A DNA stretch of 64,000 bases from Molossus alvarezi (GCA_037176705.1 CM073886.1:87641501-87705500), one strand, 5' to 3'. Shown: positions 22,839-35,065, numbered from the stretch's first letter. The notes: generated by a model from the letters alone, not told the origin. Numbers and translations: made by a program.

Positions 22839-23408
22839 TTTTAAAATCAAGGGAGATAAAGTTTGTAGGGAGCCCCACACTCCCAGGAGCCCTGAAGTAA
22901 AGGGTATGAATAATGAGGTAGGACCCTTGGGATGTGAAGGAGTATCTGCTTTGGCATATGGCTTATTTTGCTATCCAAGAATGACATACACTGAAGAGAA
23001 GTGTCACAGCTGAGATATGAAGAAGGCAGAAGGCCAGAGCTCAGAAGGATGCCAAATTAATGCATATAAAGATTCATGTGTCACTAGAACTAATGTACCT
23101 AGATGTTCTGAATTTATTGGCCAGGTTTCTGATTTGAACAATCAGAAACATTCTCGTTATGTATTACAGACACCTAGTACATCGCCCAGGAGAATCAGGT
23201 AGGAGTAGCCCTTTGCTGAGTCTCATCTTGTACCACAGTGCCACCTATAGGACTCTTATTGGAACTACATGCAGACGTTACCAAAGACTTTTGGGGTCCA
23301 GTGTTTAGAATCACAGAATTTCAGAGATGATGGGACTTTAAAAGTCACTGAGCCAAGTTTCTAATCAATGCTTGAATCGCTTTTATCACACACACACACG
23401 CCCATATA
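22839..23408. other. Unannotated intergenic stretch
   Basis: No gene or named repeat. A short (AC)n lies at 23389-23399. Confidence 0.45.
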
Positions 23409-23472
23409 TATTTTAATCCTCACCTGAGGATATTTTTACATTTATCTTCAGACAGAGTGGGAGGGAGGGAGG

Positions 23473-23510
<38 letters not shown>

Positions 23511-23643
23511 CATTGATGTGAGAGAGACACATCGACTAGTTGCCACCTGCACGACCCTGCGGTCATGCCCTTGGCTGGAATGGAACTTGAGACTCTTTGG
23601 TCCGCAGGCTGATGCTCTAACCGCTGAGCAAAATCGGCCAGGG
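23409..23643 (-). mobile_element. Ves SINE (A-type)
   Basis: Reverse copy from 'TTTTAATCCTCACCTGAGGA' to 'AATCGGCCAGGG', with an expanded GA tract (23472-23507) and a partly deleted middle (CGACCCTGCGGTCATGCCC). Confidence 0.9.
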
Positions 23644-23741
23644 TCACTTGTTGTCTAACTTCTGTTGAACATCCTCAATGAATGGAAACACATTCATTAA
23701 ACAGTTCATTCTATTAACATTTTCACAGATTTCTACTTTTC

Positions 23742-23974
23742 TTCTTCTTTTTATTTTATCCTCACCCGAGGACATTTTTCCATTTTTTGTTCAGATAGAG
23801 TGGGAGGGAGAGAAACATCGACGTGAAAGGGACACGTCGAGTGGCTGCCACCCGCACGACCAACCAGGGCCGGGGACAAACTGCAACCTAGGTACGTGCC
23901 CTTAGCGGGAACCAAACCCAGGTCTCTCTGGGCCACAGGCCAACGCTTTAACCGCTGAGCCAAACCGGCCAGGG
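23742..23974 (-). mobile_element. Ves SINE (A-type)
   Basis: Reverse copy with perfect 16-bp duplication CAGATTTCTACTTTTC (23726-23741, 23975-23990). Confidence 0.93.
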
Positions 23975-24101
23975 CAGATTTCTACTTTTCACTCTGTGTT
24001 TCACCACTTCCTTCTGTAGAATCTGGGCCTCCTAATCTTAGGTCTTTCCTTTCCAGGATTCTTCCAGGTGAGTTGGTTTCATTCTCATTGGTACCCCCTT
24101 T

Positions 24102-24326
24102 TTTTTTCTTTTAATCCTCACCTGAGGACATTTTTTCTATTTTTTGTAGAGGGGGGGGGGGGAGACATCGACGTGAAAGGGGCACATTGAGTGGTTGCCA
24201 CCCACACGACCCAACCAGGGCCAGGGACAAACTGCAGCCGAGGTACATGCCCTTAGTGGGAACCGAATCTGGGTCTCTCAGGACCACAGGCCAACGCTCT
24301 AACCGCTGAGCCAAACCGGCCAGGGC
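24102..24326 (-). mobile_element. Ves SINE (A-type)
   Basis: Reverse copy. A G10 run replaces the usual GA tract (24150-24161). Diverged duplications TCATTGGTACCCCCTTT and TCATTGGTATCCCTTTT flank it. Confidence 0.92.
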
Positions 24327-24343
24327 TCATTGGTATCCCTTTT

Positions 24344-25950
24344 TGCAGGCACTTTGATAGTGGGTTCTGCCAAACCAGCTACTATTTTCTTTCCATCTTT
24401 CAAATTACTGCTCACATATCCTATCTACTATTTCTCCTCTCTTATTCTCTTTGTTCTTGTGGACTTATACTTTTATTTAAAGAAAAACTTATCCACTGTC
24501 GTTTTGGTGGATTTTGGAAGAGAGATGCAGTTAAGTGTTGGGTTTTATATTTATACCAATTAAATTTTTTATTGTTAAATATGTCTTGTTGTTATGGTCT
24601 TTGGATCTTCATCCTGCCATTTAATATATTGGCTACCTTTCCTAGCCATGAAAGAAATGGACAAGCAAGCCAGCTGTACACTCAGCTATTTACTCAATGA
24701 ACAGGACAAGTATGAAGACAGAATCCTGTGGCATTAGAGACTCTGGACTGACATTGATTCATAATTAGCATCTATTTTTGTGATCATCTGGCCCACATTC
24801 CTCCATCTCATCCACAAGGTGAGAGTCTCTGTCAAATGCTGAGCTCAAATGCTGAAGCAGAGTGTTGACAGCTTCCTCTGATTTACTCATCTGGCAGAGT
24901 ATGGATAAAAAGGGAAGTGCTGTTAATTCATTAAATCATGACTTGTCCTTCCTGACTCCTTGGCATGTTTAAGTGCCCCCTATTATTCTCTCTGTGTTTA
25001 AAGTGATGTTTGATAACCTGTCTGAGAAGTGCATTGCCCATTCCTGCCCCAGTTTCTAAGATTGTTTTTCAATAACAGCTCATTTGATCACCAAGTTCTT
25101 CCGGTAGTAGGCAGGGATGGAGTTTGTTGGGACCAGGAGGTTTGCACTGATGTAGTGAACCCAGGTGCTCTTATAATCTCTCCACCACTTTGGATTTTTA
25201 GGTCTCTCATCTGAATTCATGTTCTACTATTTTCTCTCCAATCATCTTTCTCTATGGCAGAGATGAAAGATGGAAAATAGGAGACAAAGTGTTCCATGAA
25301 CTATGTATTTAACCTTATTATCAATCTTTGCCTCTTTGTTCTTATTACTCCTATATAATTTCAAAAATTTACCTTGAACATTTAAGTAAAAAGAACAAGT
25401 AGAGCACTTGGGTTTACAAGGAACTGGGAGTTATTTAACATTTCTGATCTTTATTAAGTGACTTTTTATTGGGTTGCCATGTTGTAGCCTATGTTTGTAC
25501 AGGGTTTCAAGTGGATCTCTTGGCTTGGCAACTCATGATTTAAACTCATATTCAGGAATGAAGAAAACGCTTTAAAATTCTTCATAGCTTCATTAAGTTA
25601 TCTGCCTTTCACACACATGGGATAGAGTCTGAAGTGATTTGACTGGGCAAAGGTGTTGAATCAGTCCTCCAAGTTTTCCTAACTTGAGTGTACCATCTGT
25701 TTCTGATTTTTGTGTGTGACTGATACAGAAATTTAAAAGGAGGCTGAGGGAAGTTTCTTCTCTTGTATCAGACCTTATTGGACCATATGATGAAATATTC
25801 TTGGACATGTTAGGAACTGGCCCTTTGTAGAATTTTTGTGCATCATAGTCAAAGATATAAAATAGTTTATAAATTTTTTTAGATCAGAAAGTCAAGTAAG
25901 ATTATTTTCTCAGAAGATTAGTTTCTCGTGAGATTAGTTTCTCATAAGAA
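24344..25950. other. Intergenic, mostly unique
   Basis: No gene. Text near 24640-24990 ('GGAAATGGACAAGCAAGCC', 'CATCTCATCCACAAGG') faintly resembles old coding or repeat sequence, but no frame is sustained. Confidence 0.4.
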
Positions 25951-26245
25951 TATATATATATACATATATATATATTCCAGAATATATGAGAAACAGACCA
26001 AAACAAGTAGAAAAATAGGCAAAGTCACATATTGCAAACGCATATAAAAAGATGCTCAACCTCACTAGTGATCTGGAAATTGCAAGAAAGCACTTCATGT
26101 GCATTAGAATGGCAAAAATGAAAAAAAAAAAAAAGTCATACAATATCCTGTGATCTGTGGTTATGAGGATAAATTGGATAGCCATTTTGGAAAATAACTT
26201 AGTATTATTTGGTAAAGTTGAAAGCAAACATACTACAGGATCCGC
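25951..26245 (+). mobile_element. (TA)n run and L1M fragment
   Basis: An alternating TA/CA run at 25951-25976 is followed by 'AAAAAGATGCTCAACCTCAC' and 'TTAGAATGGCAAAAATG', old L1M text in the forward direction. Confidence 0.65.
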
Positions 26246-27317
26246 CTGTTAATAAGAAAGTGAAATTCTCTAATTCACATTTGAAATCCGACTCCCCTTT
26301 TTCTCTACACCACATTCCCTCTCCCTTGTCCTAGCTCACCAATTTTGGGGATGTATCCCCCACTGTGCCATCTTTATTTCTGGGGAGAATCTGTGATTTT
26401 TAAAAAACCTCTTAGATATGACTGGCTGCTTGGTTCTAAGATTGAAAGGGCAAAGTGGTTTATTCCAGAGTAAAACATTCTTTAAAACCGGGGACATGAG
26501 GAGTCTTTGCGACATTCTTTTCAAAGCCTCTGGGTAGCTGCTCCCAAGCCCATGGAAATGAGGAAGGAAAGGAGAGGAAAGAGGCTTCCACTGGCTGAGA
26601 TGGTGCTGAGAGGCCCTGCTCCTTATCACCTCAGCACACTCTCACCCCGTTGGCCTTTTCTGAAAACGGATTTCACAACATTTGCCACCTTATAACTCAA
26701 CATGTGTGTGATTTCCTGTCAGTTGAACTTCTCCAGACTTTTGTTTAACAATAACCAGAAATTCTCAGAAATAGGAGGATAGTGCAACACGGCTCTTCCT
26801 TGTCACCATCCTGTCATCTCCCTGGAGTTCCTGAAACAATACGACTGATGGCTCTCAGCAGAGGCCAGAAGTCAGCAGGGCGGGAGGCCCTCGCGGCACG
26901 GCCCCCTGACCTGGACCCGTCCATTTCTTTGTCCTGCCAGTCCTCATGAGTCTATTATTTGATACTATTAGTGTATCCTCTTGATGAGTGACATTTCCTA
27001 ATTTTTTCCCAACAGGGCCTGTTCTATACTCAGTGGCAGCTCAAAAAATAAAGTTGCCTGCTGACAACTGCTGGTGGGTTGACCGGGCCAAAGAAAGGTG
27101 GTGTCCTTGGAAGAAGGCAGCCTTTTCCACCTCCAGGTTGGACTGGATTTCTAAGTGTAAACATATATCTCTTTTTGGACTTGGAAGTCACTCTCTTGAG
27201 ATAAGCAAAAAGAAATCCTCACTGGCTTGCCAAGTTCGTGATTCTGCCTGAAGTCTTGTAAATGAAAACTTTGTTTATTAACAAAATCATGCATGTGAGA
27301 GTCAAAAGGCTCATTTT
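26246..27317. other. Intergenic, mostly unique
   Basis: No gene. 26860-26930 is GC-rich ('GGCCCTCGCGGCACGGCCCC') but too short for a CpG island. Confidence 0.45.
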
Positions 27318-27385
27318 GTCCAACTTTTTGATTTTGTAGATGAGGAAAGAGGCCCAGAGACATTAAGAGATTTCCCTCAATAACA
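27318..27385 (-). repeat. MIR fragment
   Basis: 'GATGAGGAAAGAGGCCCAGAG' with 'AAGAGATTTCCC' is the core of a reverse MIR. Confidence 0.6.
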
Positions 27386-27394
27386 GTATTATTA

Positions 27395-28745
27395 TTATTT
27401 TTTAACTTTTTATTTATTAATTTGTTTTTGTTACAAATGTTTCTCATTTTCCCCCCATTGACATCCTCTCCCCCTCCTCCCCCACCCCATCCCCAGCTTT
27501 GTTGTCTATGTTCATTGGTCATGCATACATGCATGTAAGTTCTGTTGGTTTATCTCTTCTCCCACAAACCCCACCTCCTCTGAGGCTTGTCAGTCTGTAC
27601 CCCACCTCCATGTCTCTGGGTTAATTTTGTTCAGCAAATAGTTTAGTTCATTATATTCCACAAATAAGTGAGATCATGTGATATTTGTCTTTCTCTGCTT
27701 GGCTTGTTTAGCTTAGCATAATACTCTCCAGGTCCTTCCATGCCATCTCAAAGGATAAGAGATCTTTCTTTCTTACAGCTGCATAGTATTTCATTGTGAC
27801 ATGTACCACAGCTTTTCAATCCACTCATCTACTGATGGATACTTGGGTTGTTTCCAGATCTTAGCTATTGTAAATAGTGCTGCTATGAACATAGGGGTAC
27901 ATATATTCTTTCTGATTGGTATTTCAGGTTTCTTAGGGTATATTCCTAGATGTGGGATCACTGAGTCAAATGGCAGTTGAATTTTTAACTTTTTTTTTTT
28001 TATCCTCACCTGAGGACATTTTTCCATTTTTTATTCAGATAGAATGGGAAGGAGAGAGAGGAAGAGAGAGAAACATCGATGTGAAAGGGACACATCGAGT
28101 GGCCACCACCCACACGACTCAACCAGGGCCGGGGACAAACTGCAGCCAAGGTACATGCCCTTAGCGGGAACCGAACCCGGGTCTCTGTGGACCGTAGACT
28201 GACGTTCTAACCGCTGAGCCAAACTGGCCAGCGCAAATTTTTAACTTTTTGAGGTAACACCATAGTGTTTTCCACAGTGGCTGCACCAGTCTGCATTCCC
28301 ACCAGCAGTGTACTAGAGTGACCTTTTTTTCCACACCTTCACCACCACTTGTTGTTTGATGATTTGTTGATGGCGGCCATTCTGACAGGTGTGAGGTGAT
28401 ACCTCATAGTTGTTTTAATTTGCATCTCTCTGATGATTAGTGATGTTGAGCATTTCTTCATATGTCTCTTGGCCATTTGTATGTCCTTTTTGGAGAGGTG
28501 TCTATTTAGGTCCTCTGCCCATTTTTTAATTGGGTTCTCTGTCTTCCTTTTGCTGAGTTGTATGAGCACTCTATATATTTTGGAAATTAATCCCTTATCT
28601 GATGCATCATTGGCTATTATGGTCTCCCATATAGTGGAATCCCTTTCCATTTTGATGGTTGTTTCTTTTGCTGTGCAGAAGCTTTTTAGTTTGATGTAGT
28701 CCCATGTGTTCATTTTTTCCTTTGTTTCTTTTAGGTATAGTAATA
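27395..28745 (-). mobile_element. 5'-truncated LINE-1, ORF2 end and 3' UTR
   Basis: In reverse, the element reads from ORF2 C-terminal sequence to a G-rich 3' UTR (complement of CCCCCCATTGACATCCTC) and tail. The last part of ORF2 is legible at about 28339-28785 ([20 protein letters not shown] and [18 protein letters not shown]), the region after the reverse transcriptase. A Ves SINE splits it at 27995-28234. The 3' end has the same layout as the younger L1 and HAL1 copies in this window, so they share a 3' UTR lineage. It is an older, truncated copy. Confidence 0.9.
27995..28234 (-). mobile_element. Ves SINE (A-type) inside L1
   Basis: Reverse copy from 'TTTTATCCTCACCTGAGGAC' to 'AACTGGCCAGCGC', flanked by AATTTTTAACTTTT duplications (27980-27993 and 28236-28250). 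Confidence 0.92.
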
Positions 28746-28774
28746 TTATTTTTATAACATAACTCAAAAGCACT

Positions 28775-28895
28775 ATTGATTCCATTTACAGAAGAGGAAA
28801 GGAGTGATCAGAGAGATGAGGTAACTGGTCCGAGGTAGCACAGTGAGTTGACAACAGAGGCTGGACTTGAAGCCAGGTCTCTGGATTCACACTAT
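28775..28895 (-). repeat. MIR SINE
   Basis: 'GAGGAAAGGAGTGATCAGAG', 'GAGGTAACTGGTCCGAGG' and 'GGACTTGAAGCCAGGTCTC' match a reverse MIR. Confidence 0.75.
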
Positions 28896-29490
28896 GATGC
28901 ATTTTGATGGGCACCACTCAGCCTTTGGGCATGGGAGGGGACTTTGGAAATAACTAGGTCAGCTGTCCGGAGTTCCACTTTATCTGTCTAGACTTGCTGA
29001 TCAAATGCACTATTAAATAATCATATGCATTAAAAATTAGATGCTATTTATTTATTCTTTATAGGTAAAGCACATGGTATAACATTCAAGGGGAATAAGA
29101 GGGTATATGGTGAAAAATAATCTCCCTCATGCTCCTGTCCCCCAGCCATCTAGTTCCCCTACTTCAGATATGTGCTAAACTTAGATAAACACATATGTAC
29201 ATCTATATGCATACATTTTTAATAAAAAATGGAAACATACTTTACTCTGTTCTCAACTTTGCATTTAAAAATTTTTTATGTATTTTGGATGTCAACCCTT
29301 ATCAGTGCACATAAAGCTGCTTCCTTCTTTTCAGTGGCTGCAAGTATTCCATTGAATGGATGTGTCACATTTTACTTAGCCTGTCCTCTCTTGAAGGACA
29401 TAGGCTGTTTTCAATTCTCAGGCTACTGCTATGAAGAATACAGTATACAGTGTAAGTTTCTGTATATGTGTGCTAGGATGCCCAGCCGGG
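28896..29490 (-). mobile_element. Old L1M-like 3' region
   Basis: From about 29040, 'GGAAACATACTTTACTCTG', 'AAGCTGCTTCC', 'GTATTCCATTGAATGGATG' and 'GGACATAGGCTGTTTTCAAT' follow a reverse L1M 3' region. The first 140 bases are unassigned. Confidence 0.55.
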
Positions 29491-29491
29491 G

Positions 29492-29692
29492 TTGGTGAAC
29501 TATATAGCCTGTGGGCCAAATTCAACCTGACATTTGCTTTTGTTGAACACAGCTATGCCCACTTGTTTACATATTTTCTGTAGCTGCTTTCAGGCTACAA
29601 CAGCAGAGTAGTTGGAACGGTGCTCCATGTCCCAGAGACCTAAAATATTGACCACCCTGGTCCTTTAAAGAAAAAGTTTGCTTGCCTCAGAT
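29492..29692 (+). repeat. hAT-type DNA transposon relic
   Basis: 'GTTGGTGAACTATATAGCC', 'TGTGGGCCAAATTCAACC', 'AACACAGCTATGCCCAC', 'CTGCTTTCAGGCTACAACAG' and 'AAAAAGTTTGCTTGCC' follow a common mammalian non-autonomous hAT element end to end. Its ends are weak inverted repeats. Confidence 0.7.
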
Positions 29693-31144
29693 GTATAGAA
29701 CTTTACCTGGTCAAGGGCTTTGCATTTCACACTTGATAGTTAATGGCCCTATCCTCTTTGTAGAGATCCACCGTTTTTCTCTCCCACTGGCAGCATTTCC
29801 CCCCATGTTCTCACTAACATCATTTATTGAACCTTCTCATCTTTGCCAGTCTGCTAGGTAGAGAACAACATATCCCTTCATATGTTTTGCATTTCTCTGG
29901 TTGGGGGAGGGCGCAGCCTAGGAGGAAAAGAGAAAGAAATGAATGCAAAGTAAATGGTTGGGACTTAATTCTTAGATGTGAGCAACAGAACTTAACTCCA
30001 CGAAAGGAATTCAGCCGAGATCCTACTGCGCATGCCAGCTTGGCCAGCCCAGGCCTCTGGTCACCCTCTTCCTTCTTGGCTAGGAAATGGATTCTGAGCC
30101 CCTGCTTCCTTGCCTTGCGCTGCTCGCGGTTCGTCATGGTGTAGAGTGTGAGCAGCCGCTAGGCAGGAAAAGTGAGTTCTGGTTTCAATCCTGGGGAGGT
30201 GAAACTTACACGTTGCTGCGTCAAATTCCTCAGAAGGTGCGGGTCAGCGTCAACAAATGATCGCACGTGTTACCTGTGGGGAGGAACCACCTTTCAATTG
30301 GGTGGGTGGTGGGGGGAGGCAGAGATAAGCCGGCTTCTCTTCCCCTTGCGGTTTAGGCTGTGCTGTCTTTGGACACAAGTACATGTTTGTTGTTAGAAGT
30401 GGTGTGAGACAGTGCAGGAGCTCCAGCAGGTCCTACCAGGACCCAGAGACATATCTACTGTCACCAGCAAGCGGTGAGGCCAGTGAATTGAGGGCCCACG
30501 GTTAGCATTTGCAGGTCCTTGGTTTCCTCCTGTTCAGAATAGAGATGGGTTCTTCATTTGCTAAGAGGCTTGGCTCTGGGATAGGAGGCAGCTGCATCTT
30601 GAGTTTATCAAATTTAAAGATAAACTGCTTTGAGAATAAAGCTTTATTCCAAAAAGATAGCAAGGTACTAAAGTTTTGTAGCTAATACGGTTGAAGAAAG
30701 GCTCCTCAGTAACTAAGTAAATACTTAAAATGTGGTAAGACAACAATAACATTTAAATGGGTAAAAATTTGACTTTTAAGTTCCCAGAGAGGAACTATTA
30801 GAAATGACTGTGCTCAATTAAGATGGTGAATCCGTTGAATGGAATAGTACAGGCTGTTAAAAGAATGCAACAGATCCATATGTCTAGATATGGATTCTTT
30901 CCCAAGAAATCAATAAGTGGGAAAGTCAAGGTAAGGGATAGTGAGTAAGTGTCTTATGCCACTATTTCTGGAAGCAAAGACTGAGACAGGAATTCTTGTG
31001 CTTTTATGAGGGATTGCTCCCAGGAGCAGAGGAGAGAGGAAATCAGGTAGGGCTGGGGAAAAGCTAAGCAAGCAAGTGGTCTCAGTGGACATTTACTTCA
31101 GCCAATCCCACTGGGAGCTCTGGAGTGTGAATTGCACTACAGAG
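29693..31144. other. Intergenic with a CpG-enriched unique stretch
   Basis: No gene is assigned. About 29,980-30,340 has more CpG than any other part of the window outside the SLC30A5 promoter and the HAL1 5' region, and open frames overlap it on both strands (minus 29820-30137, plus 29827-30144). No repeat is recognised here. It could be a promoter-like or enhancer element. Confidence 0.4.
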
Positions 31145-31159
31145 TTGTCCAAACTTTGA

Positions 31160-31310
31160 GAGACACATCAATTGCTTGCCTTCTACATGACCCTGACTGG
31201 GGCCAAGGATTGAATCCGCATCTGAGGTATGTGCCCTTGACCAGAATTGAGCCTGAGACTCTTTGGTCTGCGGGCTGACACTCTCACTGCTGAACCAAAC
31301 CAGCCAGGGC
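31160..31310 (-). mobile_element. Ves SINE (A-type), tailless
   Basis: Reverse copy from 'GAGACACATCAATTGCTTGC' to 'AACCAGCCAGGGC'. Target copies TTGTCCAAACTTTGA (31145-31159) and TTGTCCAACCTTTTG (31311-31325) flank it. The GA region, 3' box and A-tail are all missing. Confidence 0.8.
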
Positions 31311-31628
31311 TTGTCCAACCTTTTGTATCCCTGTGTGGGCTGCAGTGTGCCACCTGGTTGGGGAGCAGTAATAAGGATTCTCTGTAGAAGGGGGCAACTG
31401 TGAACCATTACAAGCTAGCACGCCCGGCAGCAGGGATGAGTGCACTGGCGGTGCAGGGGATCTGGGTTGAGCTCCAGCAGCACCTGCTGCAGAAGTCATG
31501 CAGCCATCTGTGGCAAAGGATAGATGTGTACATGTACGTGCTTGCACACGCGTGGGAACCATAAGAGCAGAGGCTCTTATGCTGGAGTCCATGGATCCCC
31601 AAAGGCTTCATGGATAGAACCATATTTC

Positions 31629-31862
31629 TTTCTTTCTTTCTTTTTTTTCTTTTCTCTTTTACCTTCAGCTAGAGTGGGAGAGAGGGGAGGGGAGAGTAAC
31701 ATCGATGTGTGAGAGACACATTGAGTGGTTGCCTCCTACATGACCCTGACTGGGGCCAGGGACCGAACTGAGACCGAGGCATGTGCCCTTGACTAAAATT
31801 GAACCCACAACTCGTTGGTCCATGGGCTGATGCTCTAACTGCTGAGCCAAATGGGACAGGGC
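31629..31862 (-). mobile_element. Ves SINE (A-type)
   Basis: Reverse copy with a CTTT-rich tail. Perfect 13-bp duplication AGAACCATATTTC (31616-31628, 31863-31875). The 3' box is reduced. Confidence 0.9.
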
Positions 31863-31875
31863 AGAACCATATTTC

Positions 31876-34405
31876 AATAGAGCTGGTTTCTTTTGTAATC
31901 CTTTATATTTTATTTTACATATTTTCAAGCATTATTCTGAGAGGTGTGTCTATAGGCTTTATCAGATATCTAAGGGGTCTGTGGTACCCACACAAAAATA
32001 AAGAGATACCAGAAAGTGATGAGTGCTTGCCTGGGTGGATGAAGGAGAGGTGGGTACTAGAGGCTGGATCAGGAGTGGGAAAGAGACTTCCTATTCTGTG
32101 TATACCTTTTTGTACCATTCTAATTTTCTCTATGTGCATGAATTATATTTTTAAAAGATATAAAAAAAAATTTTAAAAGAGTTACCTATTGCTCCAAAGG
32201 ACCAGGGAAGAAAGAAAGGATGGATGGATATAGGAGAAACTATCCCTCAAATAAACCTGATTTTTTTTTGATTTTCTTTTCACTCTAATTTCTGGGTCCT
32301 TTTCATACCATTTCTTTTTATACCATTTCTCTGATTACCTGCTTTCCTCTTCAGAAAGGCCCCTATCTCCCTAACGCCTGCATTTGACTGTGAAGCTGTT
32401 TTGCCCTCTTGGATGGAAGCCTGCATAATTATCTTTCGTTAATTTTCCCCCAACTCATAATCAAAAGATGACTAAAATGTAAAGTCATTTTCTTAGCATA
32501 TATGCATACACTTGCAAAATATATTACTTTAATCTGCATGACATTTTTGTGGGTCAAAAGCATGCCTTTAAATGAAGAAAATAGTTTTATAATGAGAATA
32601 AATGTTGGGGGTTGTTTCATGCTCCAGATTCTTTGAGGTTTTTAATCAGAACAGGTTTGAGGACATTTCATGTCTCCTTATTCATAATACATTTCTAAAA
32701 AGTCAAGATTTACTGAATTTTACCTCTTGGGATTTTAAAATGAATGTGCACTCTCCACCACTTTTGTTGCCAAGGGAGCTCACATCTGCCCTGGAAAACC
32801 TTCCCGTGGAGCGATGTCAGCAGAGATAAATGAATGAGAGTACATGCGGTTCTGTAATAACAGTGCAATTTGGCTAAAGGATGACATCATCTTTTTGCTG
32901 TTGTATCTGCCATCCTAAGTAGCAATAAGTCCAGCCTAGCTAGAGAATGAATTACAAGGAGAGTACACTGGCAAGGTAGGATAAAACAGAACAAATGGGA
33001 AATAAAATTGAAAAAGGGGGCAGCTTTGGATCTATACAGTCCACAATATATTTTTTTCTTATGGACGGTTTTGATTTAATGATCACATCGTAAGGTGGCA
33101 ACGTTTTGGATTATGTGGAACGATGCAAATCTTTTCTTCTAGTGGCTAGTTTGCTATATACACACATGTGTACCACCAGAGTATAAATAGGGATGTTGGA
33201 ATTGATTTTAGTTTTTAAAGGGCACATTTAAATGCTGGCAGATAAAATGCCATTATCAGTTCAAATCACTCACTGTGATTCCACAAGCCTCGCTGGCAAC
33301 ACTTGCAGGAGGGTGTGCTGGGTTTTATTTGGATACAAGAGAAGAATGTCACTGTCCTTCATGCTGATGAACCCTGCATGCAGTTAGTTTCTGGGGAGGT
33401 CAGTATGTGACTCTGTGTTAGTCCTTTAGGGGCTGGGTTAGTATTAAGTCATTGTTTTTGTTTGTTTTCTTTTTGTGTAATAGCTTTACCAAGACAGAAA
33501 TCCCATACCAAAATACCGCTTCTGTGAGCTATTTTTTTAGACTGCAACCAAACCCTTAGCATTTCCCTGTCTTCTAATGTCCACAGGAATCAGATGAATT
33601 TTTTGCAAAGACACTGATAATGACTATGAGGGATAAATATTGCAGATGGATCGAGTCCAAAGAATCAAATTTCAAAGCCAGATCCAAGAGTCACGAAAAG
33701 GAGGGAGAAGCTGAAATGAAGGAACAAGAGAATTACAGGAGCAAAACGAGCAGTTGATTATTGAAAAGAAATCTGCTGTGTGAGTAAAGAAGGAGGAGCT
33801 TTCACGGTTGGCTCCCCACATGGCTGTGTCCTTTTTGCACAGCAAGTCCCAAGATCAAGAAACCAGAAAGAACTTAGACTTTAATACACATCAACAAAAA
33901 AATTTACAAGGCAATTTCATTTCCAAAGCGCGTTTGCATATTATCACAGGTAAAATGATGTTTTCGCAAACACCATTTTAAATATGGGATTTTATTTGTA
34001 GAAGCTATTTTCCTGGCCTAGGGAACAAATGGCTCATTGAAACAGAACTTTGCTGATCTGGTTTCAAAGAATTCTATGATTTGAAAAATTCTGTGGAGCA
34101 GATGGGACCAGAAGTCCCTGAACACAGAACAGGCATAACTGGTAATGAAAATGTTCTTTTGGTACAGTATTATGTTCTATGCTTTTAAAAGTATTAGTAT
34201 GCAAGGAACTTGGCAAGAGCAGACAAGAAGAAGTAGAAATAATACTTCATATTTGAATAGGCTTTATACTTTTCCAAATACTCAGATGCCACCTATGTTT
34301 GTTAGCAACTTTTATTCTCATTTTACTGATGAAAAACTTGCTTCTAAGATGTGTTAAAAGTGACAGAAAATTCAACTCAAACTAGCTTAAGCAATACCAG
34401 GTCTC
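31876..34405. other. Intergenic, repeat-poor block
   Basis: No gene. 31915-32170 looks like an old L1 or LTR tail; 34255-34345 may be a reverse MIR. 32430-34130 shows no repeat I recognise and is a candidate for conserved non-coding sequence in the SLC30A5 upstream interval. Confidence 0.4.
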
Positions 34406-34507
34406 GGTCTCTCTCTCTCTCTCTCTCTTTCTTTCTCTCTCTCTCTCTCTTTCTCACTCTCTTCCTCCCTCCCTCCCTCCCTCCCTCTCCCTCCCTCCTC
34501 TCTCCTC
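34406..34507. repeat. Polypyrimidine (CT)n/(CCCT)n tract
   Basis: About 100 bases of C/T on the plus strand, first CT/CTTT, then CCCT repeats. Frames across it are artefacts. Confidence 0.95.
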
Positions 34508-34929
34508 AGAGAATTGAGAAGTCCAGGACAGGAAGTAGCTTTGTGTGCCTTGAAAGAGATATTCACTGGATACCAGAGGGCCCAATTTCTTTTGACAGCT
34601 CCCAGCTCTGTTTTCTTAATATGTAGCTTACTTCTAAGATAGGATTTCCCTGTGAAGTGGCAGCATGGTTGTTAATATTTCTAACTTTACATCCTCAACT
34701 CTAAATCCAGCAGGAAAAAAGAGAGTACCTCTTTCTTATACTCCTAGCAAAAGTCTAGATTGTGTCTCATTGCCTCAGATTGGGTCATGTGTTCGACCCT
34801 GAACCAGTCACTGTGGTCAGAAGGATGAGGTCCTTCAATTAGCCAGGCTGGAGACAGTGGACCCCAGACTGAATGCATGGAGAAGGGGCAGGGATGGCCT
34901 TCCACAGGTAAAGGGGGCATTTCCCTTCC

Positions 34930-35065
34930 CCAGTTTTATTGAGATATAATTGAAATATAACATTGTATAAGTTAAAATCACCTAGTTTTATATATCCGGT
35001 GCAGTCTGTCACACAGCTCTGATATTACACATCATTCCCATTATTTTCATTGTGAACAGTGCCCC
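34930..35065 (-). mobile_element. L1M 3' end fragment
   Basis: 'CAGTTTTATTGAGATATAAT' with 'ACATTGTATAAGTT' is the reverse of an old L1 3' region. A related start occurs at 42740. Confidence 0.7.

Noticed and set aside
22599..23013. Poly-Leu (plus) and poly-Arg (minus) frames
   Set aside because: Artefacts of the (CTC)n tract.
27151..27534. 127-codon minus-strand frame
   Set aside because: It runs across an L1 3' UTR and a MIR fragment; composition is low-complexity Gly/Asn/Lys.
28339..28785. Independent 148-codon gene
   Set aside because: It is the reverse-strand C-terminal part of L1 ORF2.
29827..30144. Plus-strand 105-codon frame near 30 kb
   Set aside because: It mirrors the minus-strand frame in a CpG-enriched stretch; neither has a recognisable domain. 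Kept only as a possible regulatory region.
31082..31592. Overlapping minus-strand frames of about 100 codons
   Set aside because: They cross a SINE and unique sequence with no domain or splice logic.
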